A stretch of 64,000 bases of DNA. Origin: Gelidibacter salicanalis. GTDB taxonomy: Bacteria; Bacteroidota; Bacteroidia; Flavobacteriales; Flavobacteriaceae. Positions 52,920 through 61,705 of the stretch are shown one piece after another. The position numbers and the translations under genes were made by a program. Below the pieces are notes generated by a model. It did not search any database. It saw only the letters and a program-made list of their open reading frames with translations, and was not told the origin of the DNA. Every line of letters begins with the position of its first letter. Positions within the stretch are counted from its first letter, which is position 1. Location of the stretch: contig NZ_JAEHJZ010000029.1 in NCBI RefSeq assembly GCF_016469035.1, forward strand, positions 1 to 64,000. Direction: 5' to 3'.

Positions 52920-54173
52920 ATGAAAGGGTTCCTTATCATATTAATAGGATTAGTTACAAGCACTATGGTGTCTCAAGAAACAATAACACTTCAGGAATGT
53001 TATGATTTAGCTACAGTCAACTATCCTTTGGCGAAACAATCTATTTTATTAGAAGCACAGAATCAATTGGAGCAAGAAGTGGTGTCTGCCGCAAAGTTGC
53101 CACAATTAAGTTTTGATGCGCAAGCCACCTATCAATCCGATGTGATTGAAGTTCCCATTCCTAATTCGTCCATTGAGCCACTCAACAAAGATCAATATCG
53201 TGCAACCCTATCCGTAAATCAACTGATTTATAATGGCGGTGCAACAGAGGCGTCATTGAATGTGAAATCATCACAACTCAAAACCAAGCAAAAACAGGTT
53301 GAAGTAAACCTCTATCAGCTAAAACAACACATCAATCAACTCTATTTCTCGATTTTATTGGCACAGGAAACGGACTTATTACTCCAATCAAAACAGACCT
53401 TGTTAGAGGTTAAATTGAGTGAAGTCATTTCAGGCATCAAATATGGCGTACTCCTACCTGCATCAGATAAAGTTTTGGAAGTTGAATTGATAAAAATAAA
53501 CCAACAGCTGAAAGACGTTGAGAGCAATAAAGCAACCTTAATTGAAACATTGTCCAGTATCATTGGGCAACAATTGGATGCTTCCACTACATTTCAAAAT
53601 ACTTTGGCTGAAATCATTACTACAACCGAATTAACCCGACCCGAATTAGACCTATTTCAACTTAAAAAAGATGAAATTGAAAGCAACGAGGCGCTTATAG
53701 CGAAACAAAATTCTCCAAAGTTATTAGGATTTGCGACGGGTGGTTATGGCAATCCTGGATTGAATATGCTCGATAATTCCTTTCAGACATTTTATACGGT
53801 TGGTGTGAAATTGAATTGGAATGTATTCGATTGGAATTCCAACAAAAAACAGCGTGAATCTTTATCGATTACTAAAGATATTATAGATACTGAAACCGAA
53901 ACCTTTAAACTTAACACCAACACGGAACTGAATCAGCAATACAACGACATCGAGAAGATTGAAGCGTTTGTAATTTCTGATTTAGAGATTATAAATTTAA
54001 GAAAAGAGGTTTTGAAATCGGCAGACTCTCAACTCAAAAATGGGGTCATCACCTCATCGGCATACATAACCGAACTCACTGATTTATACGAAGACGAAAA
54101 CACATTGATCAAACACAAAATTCAGTTACAACTGGCAAAAGCCAATTACAATGTCATTAAAGGACAACCATAA
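52920..54173 (+). CDS. TolC-family outer membrane efflux protein
   Basis: The 417-residue protein has a signal peptide (about 1-17) and the long coiled-coil helices of TolC channels: TLQECYDLATVNYPLAKQ at the start, TLSVNQLIYNGGATEASLNV near residue 92, and VGVKLNWNVFDWNSNKKQRE near 295, where the WN-VFDW strand motif recurs. Two TolC repeats are visible. It forms the outer-membrane exit of the ABC exporter encoded downstream. It is co-transcribed with the TetR gene. Confidence 0.9.
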   Translation: MKGFLIILIGLVTSTMVSQETITLQECYDLATVNYPLAKQSILLEAQNQLEQEVVSAAKLPQLSFDAQATYQSDVIEVPIPNSSIEPLNKDQYRATLSVNQLIYNGGATEASLNVKSSQLKTKQKQVEVNLYQLKQHINQLYFSILLAQETDLLLQSKQTLLEVKLSEVISGIKYGVLLPASDKVLEVELIKINQQLKDVESNKATLIETLSSIIGQQLDASTTFQNTLAEIITTTELTRPELDLFQLKKDEIESNEALIAKQNSPKLLGFATGGYGNPGLNMLDNSFQTFYTVGVKLNWNVFDWNSNKKQRESLSITKDIIDTETETFKLNTNTELNQQYNDIEKIEAFVISDLEIINLRKEVLKSADSQLKNGVITSSAYITELTDLYEDENTLIKHKIQLQLAKANYNVIKGQP

Positions 54174-54251
54174 CTTTCGCACGGATGATGCAGACAAAGG
54201 AAAATATAAAAAGTAAAAACATTCTGCGAAAATCAGCGAAATCAGCGGGAA
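54174..54251. repeat. Solo copy of the GxxExxY-associated repeat
   Basis: TTCTGCGAAAATCAGCGAAA, followed by TCAGCGGGAA (54222-54251), matches the right-hand flank of the GxxExxY gene at 58128. The preceding TTTCGCACGGATGATGCAGA may be the degraded left arm. It sits between the TolC and HlyD genes. Confidence 0.7.
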
Positions 54252-54266
54252 ACAAACACACATAAC

Positions 54267-55169
54267 ATGAAATACTATAATTATATAATCGGTTTAAGCC
54301 TAGCAGCAACTACCCTATTCTCCTGCGACAACTCCAACGGGAAAGCAGATGGCTATGGCAATTTTGAGGCCACAGAAATAACCGTTTCTGCAGAAAACAA
54401 TGGGAAACTGATGCAGTTTGAGGTCAATGAAGGCGATCAATTAATGAAGGAAACATTCATAGGGTATATTGACACCATTCCATTGGCGCTGCAGCGTGAA
54501 CAATTAAAAGTTTCAAAGGAGGTCATCAGCTCTAAATCTAAAGGCGTCCTATCTCAAATTAATGTTTTGAACGCAAAATTAAAAACCGCCAATACCAACA
54601 AAACCCGATCTGAAAATCTTATTAAAGATAATGCAGGCACTCAAAAACAATTGGATGATGTTAAAGGTGAAATTGATGTGATCAAAAACCAAATCCGCAG
54701 TGTTGAAATCCAAAATGCGCCGGTTGTCAATGAATTGAGAAGTATTGATGTTCAATTAAAACAAATTGATGATCAAATCGAAAAAAGCAAAATCATCAAT
54801 CCGATAAATGGCACCGTGTTAACCAAATATTCAGAGCCTGGGGAAATCACCTCGTTTGGACGACCACTGTATAAAATAGCCGATTTAGGCACCATGCAAT
54901 TGCGCGTGTACATTAGCGAAACACAATTGGCAAATATACAAATAGGGCAAGAAGTCACGGTTAAAATTGACGCTGCAGACGAGATGAAATCTTATACAGG
55001 CAAAATTAGCTGGATCGCTTCGGAAGCGGAATTCACACCAAAAATCATTCAAACCAAAGAAGAACGGGTGGCATTGGTCTATGCTGTAAAAGTGGATGTT
55101 GTGAACGACGGAAGCTTGAAAATTGGCATGCCTGCGGAACTATGGCTCAACAATTCGAATACTCATTAA
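54267..55169 (+). CDS. HlyD/EmrA-type membrane fusion lipoprotein
   Basis: The 300-residue protein has a lipoprotein signal (LFSC, C20). It carries the fusion-protein order: biotinyl-like half motif VSAENNGKLMQFEVNEGDQL near residue 38, a coiled-coil hairpin (about 85-165, with NAKLKTANTNKTRSENLI), lipoyl second half KIINPINGTVLTKYSEPGE near 170, and a beta-barrel with LGTMQLRVYISETQLANI. It joins the inner-membrane ABC exporter to TolC. Its gene order between TolC and the ABC genes is that of YbhG-type systems. Confidence 0.9.
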   Translation: MKYYNYIIGLSLAATTLFSCDNSNGKADGYGNFEATEITVSAENNGKLMQFEVNEGDQLMKETFIGYIDTIPLALQREQLKVSKEVISSKSKGVLSQINVLNAKLKTANTNKTRSENLIKDNAGTQKQLDDVKGEIDVIKNQIRSVEIQNAPVVNELRSIDVQLKQIDDQIEKSKIINPINGTVLTKYSEPGEITSFGRPLYKIADLGTMQLRVYISETQLANIQIGQEVTVKIDAADEMKSYTGKISWIASEAEFTPKIIQTKEERVALVYAVKVDVVNDGSLKIGMPAELWLNNSNTH

Positions 55170-55198
55170 TACATTATAACCACTAAAAAACAGAAACA

Positions 55199-55693
55199 AT
55201 GAAACATTTAATTTTTACCATCGGTCTATTGGCAATCGTAAGTTGTAAGGACAGTAAAACTCCAAAAACCGACGTGCATTCCGACGCCATTGAACAATCC
55301 GCTGAAGTCATCAATGAACCTCATAATGATGAGGCTTCCAACGTTTATGGCAATGCTTGGACAGAAGACATCGTTATGGACAATGGTGCCAAATGGCAAG
55401 CTGATTTAACAACCAATGGAGGGGTTAAACAATTGCAAAAAACCTTTTATGCACAAACCACAAACAGTTTGGAAGCGTATCACAAATTGGCCGAACAACT
55501 TAATGAAGACAAAAACTATGTTGTAAAGAATTGCACAATGGAAGGGCCATCACACGATAATTTACACGTTTGGTTACACCCATTAATTGAGAAAATTGCA
55601 GCGCTTTCAAAAACTGAAACTGTTGAAGATGCCTCAAAAATCAAACACAGTATCGAAAAAAATATTAATGCATATTCAGATTATTTTAAGTAA
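55199..55693 (+). CDS. Unknown lipoprotein within the efflux operon
   Basis: The 164-residue protein has a lipoprotein signal (lipobox AIVSC, C16), an acidic low-complexity linker (about 20-50), and a helical domain with EAYHKLAEQLNEDKNYVVKN near residue 92, CTMEGPSHDNLHVWLHPLI near 112 and KIKHSIEKNINAYSDYF at the end. The histidine-, cysteine- and methionine-bearing motif CTMEGPSHD with HVWLH could bind a metal. I do not recognise the family. Its stop lies directly before the ABC ATPase start, so it is co-transcribed with the exporter. Confidence 0.65.
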   Translation: MKHLIFTIGLLAIVSCKDSKTPKTDVHSDAIEQSAEVINEPHNDEASNVYGNAWTEDIVMDNGAKWQADLTTNGGVKQLQKTFYAQTTNSLEAYHKLAEQLNEDKNYVVKNCTMEGPSHDNLHVWLHPLIEKIAALSKTETVEDASKIKHSIEKNINAYSDYFK

Positions 55694-56596
55694 ATGGGTA
55701 TTTCAGTCTCACATATATCAAAATCTTACAAAACAGTAAAGGCTTTACAAGACATTTCATTTGACGTCAAGCCAAATGAACTTTTTGGCCTTATTGGTCC
55801 TGATGGCGCGGGCAAAACAACATTATTCAGAATCCTGACTACGCTTTTATTCCCTGATGAAGGCACAGCCAAGGTTGCGGGTTTTGACGTGGTAGCCGAT
55901 TATAAAGAAATTAGGAAAAGTGTTGGTTATATGCCTGGGAAATTCTCGCTCTATCAGGATTTAACAGTGGAGGAAAACTTGAATTTCTTTGCTACTATTT
56001 TTGGAACGACTATCGAAGAAAATTATGATTTGATTAAAGACATTTATATTCAAATTGAACCTTTTAAAGACCGTCGTGCAGGTAAATTATCGGGTGGCAT
56101 GAAGCAAAAGCTAGCGTTGAGCTGTGCGTTAATCCATAAGCCTAAAGTGTTGTTTTTGGATGAACCTACAACAGGCGTGGATCCGGTTTCGAGAAAGGAA
56201 TTCTGGGAAATGTTAAAACGTTTGCAGCAAAAAGGGATCACTATTTTGGTGTCTACCCCTTATATGGATGAAGCCGCATTATGTGATAGAGTGGCTTTAA
56301 TTCAAGATGGTAAAATTTTACAGATTGATACCCCTGAAGCTATTGTAAAACACTATCCAAAACCCATTTACAATGTACGGTCAACTGATATGTACCAGTT
56401 GATCACGAGTTTAAAAGCCTATGAATATAACCATAGTGTTTACCCTTTTGGGGAGTTTGTGCATTATACGGACAGTAGAGCCGATTTTAATCCGGATGAT
56501 TTAAGAGCGTATTTAGAATCTATAGACTTATTCGATACTCAAATAGAAAAAACAGAAGCAACCATTGAAGACACCTTTATGGAGTTGGCTAAATAA
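55694..56596 (+). CDS. ABC exporter ATPase, first of two
   Basis: The 300-residue ATPase has Walker A GPDGAGKTT near residue 36, with DG rather than the usual NG, a Q-loop region SVGYMPGKFSLYQDLT, signature LSGGMKQKLALSCAL near 132, and Walker B KVLFLDEPTTGVDP near 152. The C-terminal 80 residues form the extra domain of DrrA/YbhF-type ATPases. It is followed by an intergenic stretch with palindromes, then a second ATPase gene, which is the split form of the YbhF-type pair. Confidence 0.92.
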   Translation: MGISVSHISKSYKTVKALQDISFDVKPNELFGLIGPDGAGKTTLFRILTTLLFPDEGTAKVAGFDVVADYKEIRKSVGYMPGKFSLYQDLTVEENLNFFATIFGTTIEENYDLIKDIYIQIEPFKDRRAGKLSGGMKQKLALSCALIHKPKVLFLDEPTTGVDPVSRKEFWEMLKRLQQKGITILVSTPYMDEAALCDRVALIQDGKILQIDTPEAIVKHYPKPIYNVRSTDMYQLITSLKAYEYNHSVYPFGEFVHYTDSRADFNPDDLRAYLESIDLFDTQIEKTEATIEDTFMELAK

Positions 56597-56604
56597 ATAT
56601 CATT

Positions 56605-56647
56605 TCGAGCGCCGTTGAGAACGACAACACATCTCGACAGCACTCGA
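56605..56647. repeat. Palindromic intergenic element
   Basis: TCGAGCGCCGTTGAGA and TCTCGACAGCACTCGA pair over 16 bases with some G-U pairs. Elements of the form TTTCGAGCGC...GAGA are common intergenic palindromes in Flavobacteriaceae. It lies just after the stop of the first ATPase gene. Confidence 0.7.
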
Positions 56648-56729
56648 TGGAACCTATAAAAAATAAACCACTATGGATTGGAAATCCATAGTTTTAAACC
56701 AAAGAATGAAATTCTTTTCTGAAAATAGT

Positions 56730-56813
56730 TTGTCATTCCGAATGAGGCACGAAGAGGAATCATAATATTATAAGATTTCTCGTCACTCGTTCCTCGCTCT
56801 GTCGAAATGACAA
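56730..56813. repeat. REP-like element with TTGTCATTCCGA ends
   Basis: The ends TTGTCATTCCGA and TCGAAATGACAA are inverted and the interior is imperfectly palindromic (AGGAATCATAATATTATAAG, then a TTCCTCGCTC arm). It resembles the widespread REP-like repeats of Bacteroidota. The remaining sequence up to 56891 holds no gene. Confidence 0.7.
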
Positions 56814-56891
56814 CATACTCTTAAAAGTTTATATAAACTAAAGTAACTGTAACGAAATTACACGGTTTTAACCTTTAACTAGATAATAAAA

Positions 56892-57620
56892 ATGAGCACT
56901 AGCAAAGTCATACAAGTAGAAGGTTTAACCAAAATGTTTGGTGATTTTGCGGCAGTCGATGCCATCTCGTTTGAGGTTGAAAAAGGTGAAATCTTTGGCT
57001 TTTTAGGCGCCAATGGTGCCGGAAAAACCACAGCAATGAAAATGCTGATCGGAATTTCGAATCCAACTTCAGGAAAGGCCACTGTTGCCGGATTTGATGT
57101 CTATACACAGGCCGAAGATATCAAAAAAAACATCGGTTATATGAGTCAGAAGTTTGCCTTGTATGACGATTTAACGGTTAAAGAAAACATCACCTTTTTT
57201 GGGGGAATCTATGGATTGTCGCGGAAGAGAATTAAAGAAAAATCAGATGCCCTAATTCAAGAATTAGAACTTGAAAACGTTGCCAGCCAATTGGTAGGAT
57301 CCTTACCATTGGGTTGGAAACAGAAACTGTCCTTTTCAGTGTCCTTGATTCACAATCCGAAAATCGTGTTTTTAGATGAACCCACGGGAGGCGTTGACCC
57401 GATTACCAGACGTCAATTTTGGGAAATGATCTATAAAGCGGCCAACCAAGGCACCACTGTGTTTGTAACCACCCATTATATGGATGAAGCTGAATATTGT
57501 GATCGAGTTTCCATTATGGTGAATGGGAAAATCGAGGCATTAGACACACCAAAAAAACTTAAAGATCAGTTTAAGGCCGACACTATGAATGATGTGTTTT
57601 TAAAGTTGGCGCGCGGATAG
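56892..57620 (+). CDS. ABC exporter ATPase, second of two
   Basis: The 242-residue ATPase has Walker A GANGAGKTT near residue 38, signature VGSLPLGWKQKLSFSVSL near 135 (an LPLGWKQ variant of LSGGQ, known from YbhF-like ATPases) and Walker B KIVFLDEPTGGVDP near 158. It probably pairs with the ATPase encoded upstream, each making one half of the exporter's nucleotide-binding dimer. Two permeases follow beyond the GxxExxY gene. Confidence 0.92.
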   Translation: MSTSKVIQVEGLTKMFGDFAAVDAISFEVEKGEIFGFLGANGAGKTTAMKMLIGISNPTSGKATVAGFDVYTQAEDIKKNIGYMSQKFALYDDLTVKENITFFGGIYGLSRKRIKEKSDALIQELELENVASQLVGSLPLGWKQKLSFSVSLIHNPKIVFLDEPTGGVDPITRRQFWEMIYKAANQGTTVFVTTHYMDEAEYCDRVSIMVNGKIEALDTPKKLKDQFKADTMNDVFLKLARG

Positions 57621-57631
57621 AAGAAAAAATC

Positions 57632-57660
57632 TCCCGCAGATTTCGCTGATTTACGCAGAA
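57632..57660 (+). repeat. Left inverted repeat of the GxxExxY cassette
   Basis: TCCCGCAGATTTCGCTGATT plus TACGCAGAA is the reverse complement, with few changes, of the repeat at 58128-58157 on the other side of the GxxExxY gene. Confidence 0.75.
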
Positions 57661-57679
57661 AAAAGAAAAGTTAATAACT

Positions 57680-58066
57680 ATGGAATCAAAATCAGAAAAC
57701 GATATTTCATATATAATTAGAGGAGCAATTTTCAAAGTATATAATGAATTAGGTCCGGGTCTATTAGAATCTGTCTATGAAGCTGTTCTATGTTTCGAGT
57801 TACAGAAACAAGGATTATTGGTTAAGCGACAAGTTCCTCTACCAGTTATTTATGAAGATGTTGAATTAGAAATTGGTTTCAGATTAGATGTATTGGTTAA
57901 TGATAAAATTATAATCGAAATCAAATCGGTCGAGAATTTGGAGAAAGTACATCATAAACAAATTTTAACCTATTTAAAGTTAACTGGTTTAAAACTGGGG
58001 ATTTTAGTAAACTTCAATGTTGATAATATCACTGAAGGGATTTTTAGAAAAGTAAATGGACTATAA
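57680..58066 (+). CDS. GxxExxY family protein
   Basis: The 128-residue protein carries the family's GPGLLESVYEAVLCFELQKQ block (residues 26-45), with the G-x2-E-x2-Y pattern, and a PDDEXK-like core: FRLDVLVNDKIIIEIKS near residue 76 with D and E-x-K residues. The fold is nuclease-like but activity is not established for the family. The gene lies inside the efflux operon, between the second ATPase and the first permease, and is flanked by inverted repeats of about 28 bp, so it looks inserted. Confidence 0.9.
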   Translation: MESKSENDISYIIRGAIFKVYNELGPGLLESVYEAVLCFELQKQGLLVKRQVPLPVIYEDVELEIGFRLDVLVNDKIIIEIKSVENLEKVHHKQILTYLKLTGLKLGILVNFNVDNITEGIFRKVNGL

Positions 58067-58127
58067 GAAATAGCCTGCAGATTACGCAAATACCCACAAA
58101 AAAAAGATCAAAATCAAACACTAACCC

Positions 58128-58157
58128 TTCTGCGAAAATTAGCGAAATCCGCGGGGA
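58128..58157 (-). repeat. Right inverted repeat of the GxxExxY cassette
   Basis: TTCTGCGAAAATTAGCGAAA plus TCCGCGGGGA matches the left repeat inverted, and also the solo copy at 54222. A weaker CCTGCAGATTACGCAAATAC lies right after the GxxExxY stop (58073). The spacing suggests a mobile or recombined cassette. Confidence 0.75.
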
Positions 58158-58209
58158 AAAATAAAATTAACTACTTAAAAAGATATCCCTGCCTTCGCAG
58201 AGACATACG

Positions 58210-59316
58210 ATGAAAAGATTTATAGGCTTCATAAAAAAGGAATTCTACCACATTTTTAGGGATAGACGCTCATTGTTTATTCTCTTCGGGATGCCTATTG
58301 CCCAAATTTTACTGTTTGGATTTGCCATTACCAATGAAATCAACAATGTGGATATTGCCATACTGGACAACTCCAAAGATGCCACTACAGAGGAAATCAT
58401 CAATAAAATAGCGGCTTCAAAGTATTTTAGCATCAAACAGATAGTCACTCGTGAAGCGGATATCGCTTCTGTATTTGAAAAAGGACACGTAAAAGCCGTG
58501 TTGAAATTTGAGAAAGATTTTAGCAAAAACCTGATCAAAGACCACAAAGCAACCATCCAAATCATTACGGATGCCACGGACCCTAATACGGCAAATACGA
58601 TTACCAATTACGTTAATGCCATCCTTCAGCACTATCAAAAAGAATTGAACAAAGACATCAACATTGCGTATCAAATAATCCCACAAACCCGTATGGTCTA
58701 TAATCCAGAACTGAAAAGTGTATATATGTTTGTTCCTGGAGTGATGACCATTATTTTGATGCTGGTTTCGGCCATGATGACTTCCATTTCGATTACCAGA
58801 GAAAAGGAATTGGGTACCATGGAAATCCTGTTGGTGTCGCCATTAAAGCCATTCCAAGTGATCATAGGAAAAGTGATTCCTTATATTTTTCTATCCATCA
58901 TCAATGCCATCGTGATTGTCATGTTGAGTATATTCATTTTCAATATGCCCGTACAAGGCAGTCTTTTTCTATTAGGATTGGAAAGTGTGCTATTCATCAT
59001 CACCTCACTAGCTTTAGGTATTTTAATATCAACAATTTCCGCCACACAGCAAACCGCAATGATGATTTCATTAATGGGATTGATGCTGCCCGTCATCTTA
59101 TTATCCGGATTTATTTTCCCTATTTCGAGCATGCCCATGCCGCTCCAAATTATTAGTCATATCATTCCTGCCAAATGGTTTATCATCATTTTAAAAGCCA
59201 TTATGTTGAAAGGTGTAGGCTTGGAATTTATATGGAAAGAAACCTTGATTTTATTGGGAATGACGGTGTTTTTTATTGCATTGAGTGTGAAGAAGTATAA
59301 AATAAGATTAGAGTAA
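58210..59316 (+). CDS. ABC-2 type permease, first of two
   Basis: The 368-residue membrane protein has the ABC-2 layout: an N-terminal helix (KRFIGFIKKEFYHIFRDRRS), a large periplasmic loop of about 130 residues with DNSKDATTEEIINKIAASKY, then five helices including SAMMTSISITREKELGTMEI near residue 190, a turn of the family. It pairs with the next permease. It begins after the GxxExxY cassette. Confidence 0.92.
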   Translation: MKRFIGFIKKEFYHIFRDRRSLFILFGMPIAQILLFGFAITNEINNVDIAILDNSKDATTEEIINKIAASKYFSIKQIVTREADIASVFEKGHVKAVLKFEKDFSKNLIKDHKATIQIITDATDPNTANTITNYVNAILQHYQKELNKDINIAYQIIPQTRMVYNPELKSVYMFVPGVMTIILMLVSAMMTSISITREKELGTMEILLVSPLKPFQVIIGKVIPYIFLSIINAIVIVMLSIFIFNMPVQGSLFLLGLESVLFIITSLALGILISTISATQQTAMMISLMGLMLPVILLSGFIFPISSMPMPLQIISHIIPAKWFIIILKAIMLKGVGLEFIWKETLILLGMTVFFIALSVKKYKIRLE

Positions 59317-59418
59317 TAAACTATTACAGAAAAGAGAAATGAGATAAGAGAAAAGAGAGGAATGACCAATAAAGAAAGTCTTGGTTCTCTATTCTCTCCT
59401 CTTTATTCTATTAAAAAG

Positions 59419-60540
59419 ATGAAAACAATCCTTTACATCATACAAAAAGAGTTCAAGCAAATCTTTAGAAATAAGGGCATGCTTCCCATTATTTTTGTGC
59501 TGCCCCTACTCCAATTAGTTATTCTTTCCAATGCCGCCACTTTTGAGGTAAAGAATATCAAATTTGGGTATATCGATAATGACCGTACCTCAACATCTAG
59601 AGCTTTGATCGAAAAATTTAATGCGTCGACGTATTTTGATGTGTTGACAGATTTTCCTTCGGAGACTTTATCCAGTGCAGCAATGCTGCGAGGTGAAGTT
59701 GACGTCGTATTGGAAATTCCCAGACATTTTGCGCGCGACTTACAAACAGAAAAACATAACAACTTAGGCGTTACCATTAATGCTATTGACGGCGCTGCTG
59801 CGGGTGTAGAAAATGTTTATATCACACAAATCATCCAAAGCTATAACAAGCATATTAGAATAGATTTATCCCAAATTTCTGATGCTCAAATTCAACCCGT
59901 CATCATTGAGACCATCCCCTTATTCTGGTATAATGAAACTTTAAACTATAAAACCTTTATGGTACCTGGAATTTTGGTGTTGTTAGTCACCATGATCACC
60001 CTTTTTCTTTCGGGAATGAATATTGTGCGAGAAAAAGAAATAGGCACTTTAGAACAGATCAACGTCACCCCTATCAAGAAAAGTCAATTCATTATCGGGA
60101 AACTCTTTCCGTTTTGGGTGATCGGAATGGCCTTATTAAGTATCGGATTAATCATAGCGAAAATCATTTTTGATGTCCCTATGGTGGGCAGCTTATTGCT
60201 CATGTATGTCTACACCTCCATTTATATCTTGGTGGTTCTGGGTATTGGGTTGTTCATTTCAAATTTTACGGACACCCAACAGCAGGCCATGTTTATTGCT
60301 TGGTTTTTTGTGGTGATTTTTATTTTGATGAGTGGTTTATTTACACCCATTGAAAGTATGCCAGAATGGGCACAACTAATTACTGAGTTCAACCCTATAA
60401 AATATTATGTTGAAGTGATGCGGATGGTCATGCTCAAAGGTTCTGGTGTAATGGATATTCTTCCACAACTAATCAAAACGCTCGTGTATGCCATTGTGAT
60501 GAATGGCTTAGCAGTTTGGAGTTACAAGAAAACTACTTAA
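59419..60540 (+). CDS. ABC-2 type permease, second of two
   Basis: I start at the ATG at 59419 (MKTILYIIQKEFKQIF), giving 373 residues; a longer frame upstream has no membrane pattern at its start. The layout matches the first permease: a large periplasmic loop (about 40-170), then SGMNIVREKEIGTLEQINV near residue 205 and five helices. It closes the exporter: two ATPases, two permeases, HlyD, TolC and TetR. The 102 bp before it contain an imperfect inverted repeat. Confidence 0.92.
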   Translation: MKTILYIIQKEFKQIFRNKGMLPIIFVLPLLQLVILSNAATFEVKNIKFGYIDNDRTSTSRALIEKFNASTYFDVLTDFPSETLSSAAMLRGEVDVVLEIPRHFARDLQTEKHNNLGVTINAIDGAAAGVENVYITQIIQSYNKHIRIDLSQISDAQIQPVIIETIPLFWYNETLNYKTFMVPGILVLLVTMITLFLSGMNIVREKEIGTLEQINVTPIKKSQFIIGKLFPFWVIGMALLSIGLIIAKIIFDVPMVGSLLLMYVYTSIYILVVLGIGLFISNFTDTQQQAMFIAWFFVVIFILMSGLFTPIESMPEWAQLITEFNPIKYYVEVMRMVMLKGSGVMDILPQLIKTLVYAIVMNGLAVWSYKKTT

Positions 60541-60551
60541 AACAATGCTGA

Positions 60552-61298
60552 ATGGAGACTGAAAAAAAAATAATGTTATCTAAAGATGAATCTTTATTTG
60601 TTAGAGGTCCCCTATCGCGTTTTAAAGAATTGAGTTCTGCTTTTAAAGTCTTTTTCAACTTTATAAAAGCCTTTCGAAAAATGCATTTTATTGGGCCATG
60701 TGTAACTGTTTTTGGGTCTGCAAGATTCGTACAAGATTCCAGCCACTATAAAAATGCCGAAAAAATTGGCGCCGCTTTAGCAAAAACCGGATTTACAGTC
60801 ATGACGGGTGGCGGCCCAGGTATTATGGAAGCCGCCAATAAAGGTGCTTTTGAAGCTGGAGGGCACTCCGTGGGATGCAATATTATTCTGCCATTTGAGC
60901 AGAAGCCCAATTTGTACCTTCATAAATGCATCAACATTCCGTATTTTTTTTTAAGAAAAGTGATTCTTATAAAATATTCTTACGCTTTTGTGGTCATGCC
61001 GGGTGGCATTGGCACTTTAGACGAATTGTTTGAGGCTTTAACACTGATTCAAACTAAAGTTATCCAAGACTTCCCTGTCGTGATTTTTGATTCGATATAC
61101 CATAAAGAATTATGTGAACACATTCAATTAATGGCCGAAAATGAAAGCATAAGTCCAGATGATATGGAACTGCTCTTTGTAACTGATTCTGTGGAAGATT
61201 TAATGACTCATATCGAATCGCATACCATCAAAAAATACGGATTAATCAAAAAACAGGATAAACCAAAATGGTGGCTTGGTGAACCCATTAATTCCTAA
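60552..61298 (+). CDS. LOG family protein
   Basis: The 248-residue protein has the LOG family fold with the phosphoribohydrolase loop TGGGPGIMEAANKGAFEAGG near residue 83 and PGGIGTLDELFEALT near 150. LOG proteins release cytokinins or related bases from nucleotide 5'-monophosphates, and in bacteria many act on AMP-type substrates. It begins 11 bp after the permease gene, so it may be read from the efflux operon's transcript. Confidence 0.92.
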   Translation: METEKKIMLSKDESLFVRGPLSRFKELSSAFKVFFNFIKAFRKMHFIGPCVTVFGSARFVQDSSHYKNAEKIGAALAKTGFTVMTGGGPGIMEAANKGAFEAGGHSVGCNIILPFEQKPNLYLHKCINIPYFFLRKVILIKYSYAFVVMPGGIGTLDELFEALTLIQTKVIQDFPVVIFDSIYHKELCEHIQLMAENESISPDDMELLFVTDSVEDLMTHIESHTIKKYGLIKKQDKPKWWLGEPINS

Positions 61299-61303
61299 AT
61301 CAG

Positions 61304-61705
61304 ATGAAAAAGAGAAAGATGACCACTACCGTATCTGCCATTATTCTAGCAGTATTTGCAGTGCTGACGTTGTTTTTAAGTAGCGCAGTAATTTTTGATT
61401 GGTTTGGTATAAGAGCCAAAGAAGGCAATTATGTCTTGTTCATAGTGTGGGCTAATTTTACGTGTAGTCTTTTGTATCTCATTGCCGTGTATGGCTTCTT
61501 CAAAAGCCGAAAATGGACGTTTTGGGTGTTACTTGCAGCTTTGGCAGTATTGATCATAGCCTTTACTAGATTTCTTTTACATATTGACAATGGAGGGCTT
61601 TATGAAGAAAAAACTATTGGCGCCATGATTTTTCGAATGTTGGTGACATTGATTTTTTTGCTTATTGCTTTACGTAACTTTAATTTATTATCATGGAGAA
61701 ATTAG
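61304..61705 (+). CDS. Four-helix membrane protein, family not recognised
   Basis: The 133-residue protein has four hydrophobic segments, at about 8-30, 42-64, 70-90 and 104-126. The loop FFKSRKWTFWVLLAALAV and MIFRMLVTLIFLLIALRNF are notable. It starts 5 bp after the LOG stop and overlaps the next gene by 13 bp, so it is part of the same operon. No function can be given. Confidence 0.7.
   Translation: MKKRKMTTTVSAIILAVFAVLTLFLSSAVIFDWFGIRAKEGNYVLFIVWANFTCSLLYLIAVYGFFKSRKWTFWVLLAALAVLIIAFTRFLLHIDNGGLYEEKTIGAMIFRMLVTLIFLLIALRNFNLLSWRN

Noticed and set aside
56849-56863. TGTAACGAAATTACA as a third Crp/Fnr site before the second ATPase gene
   Set aside because: The half-sites differ (GTAA-N5-TTAC, 13 bp instead of 14), so it does not match the pair at 39719 and 49887.
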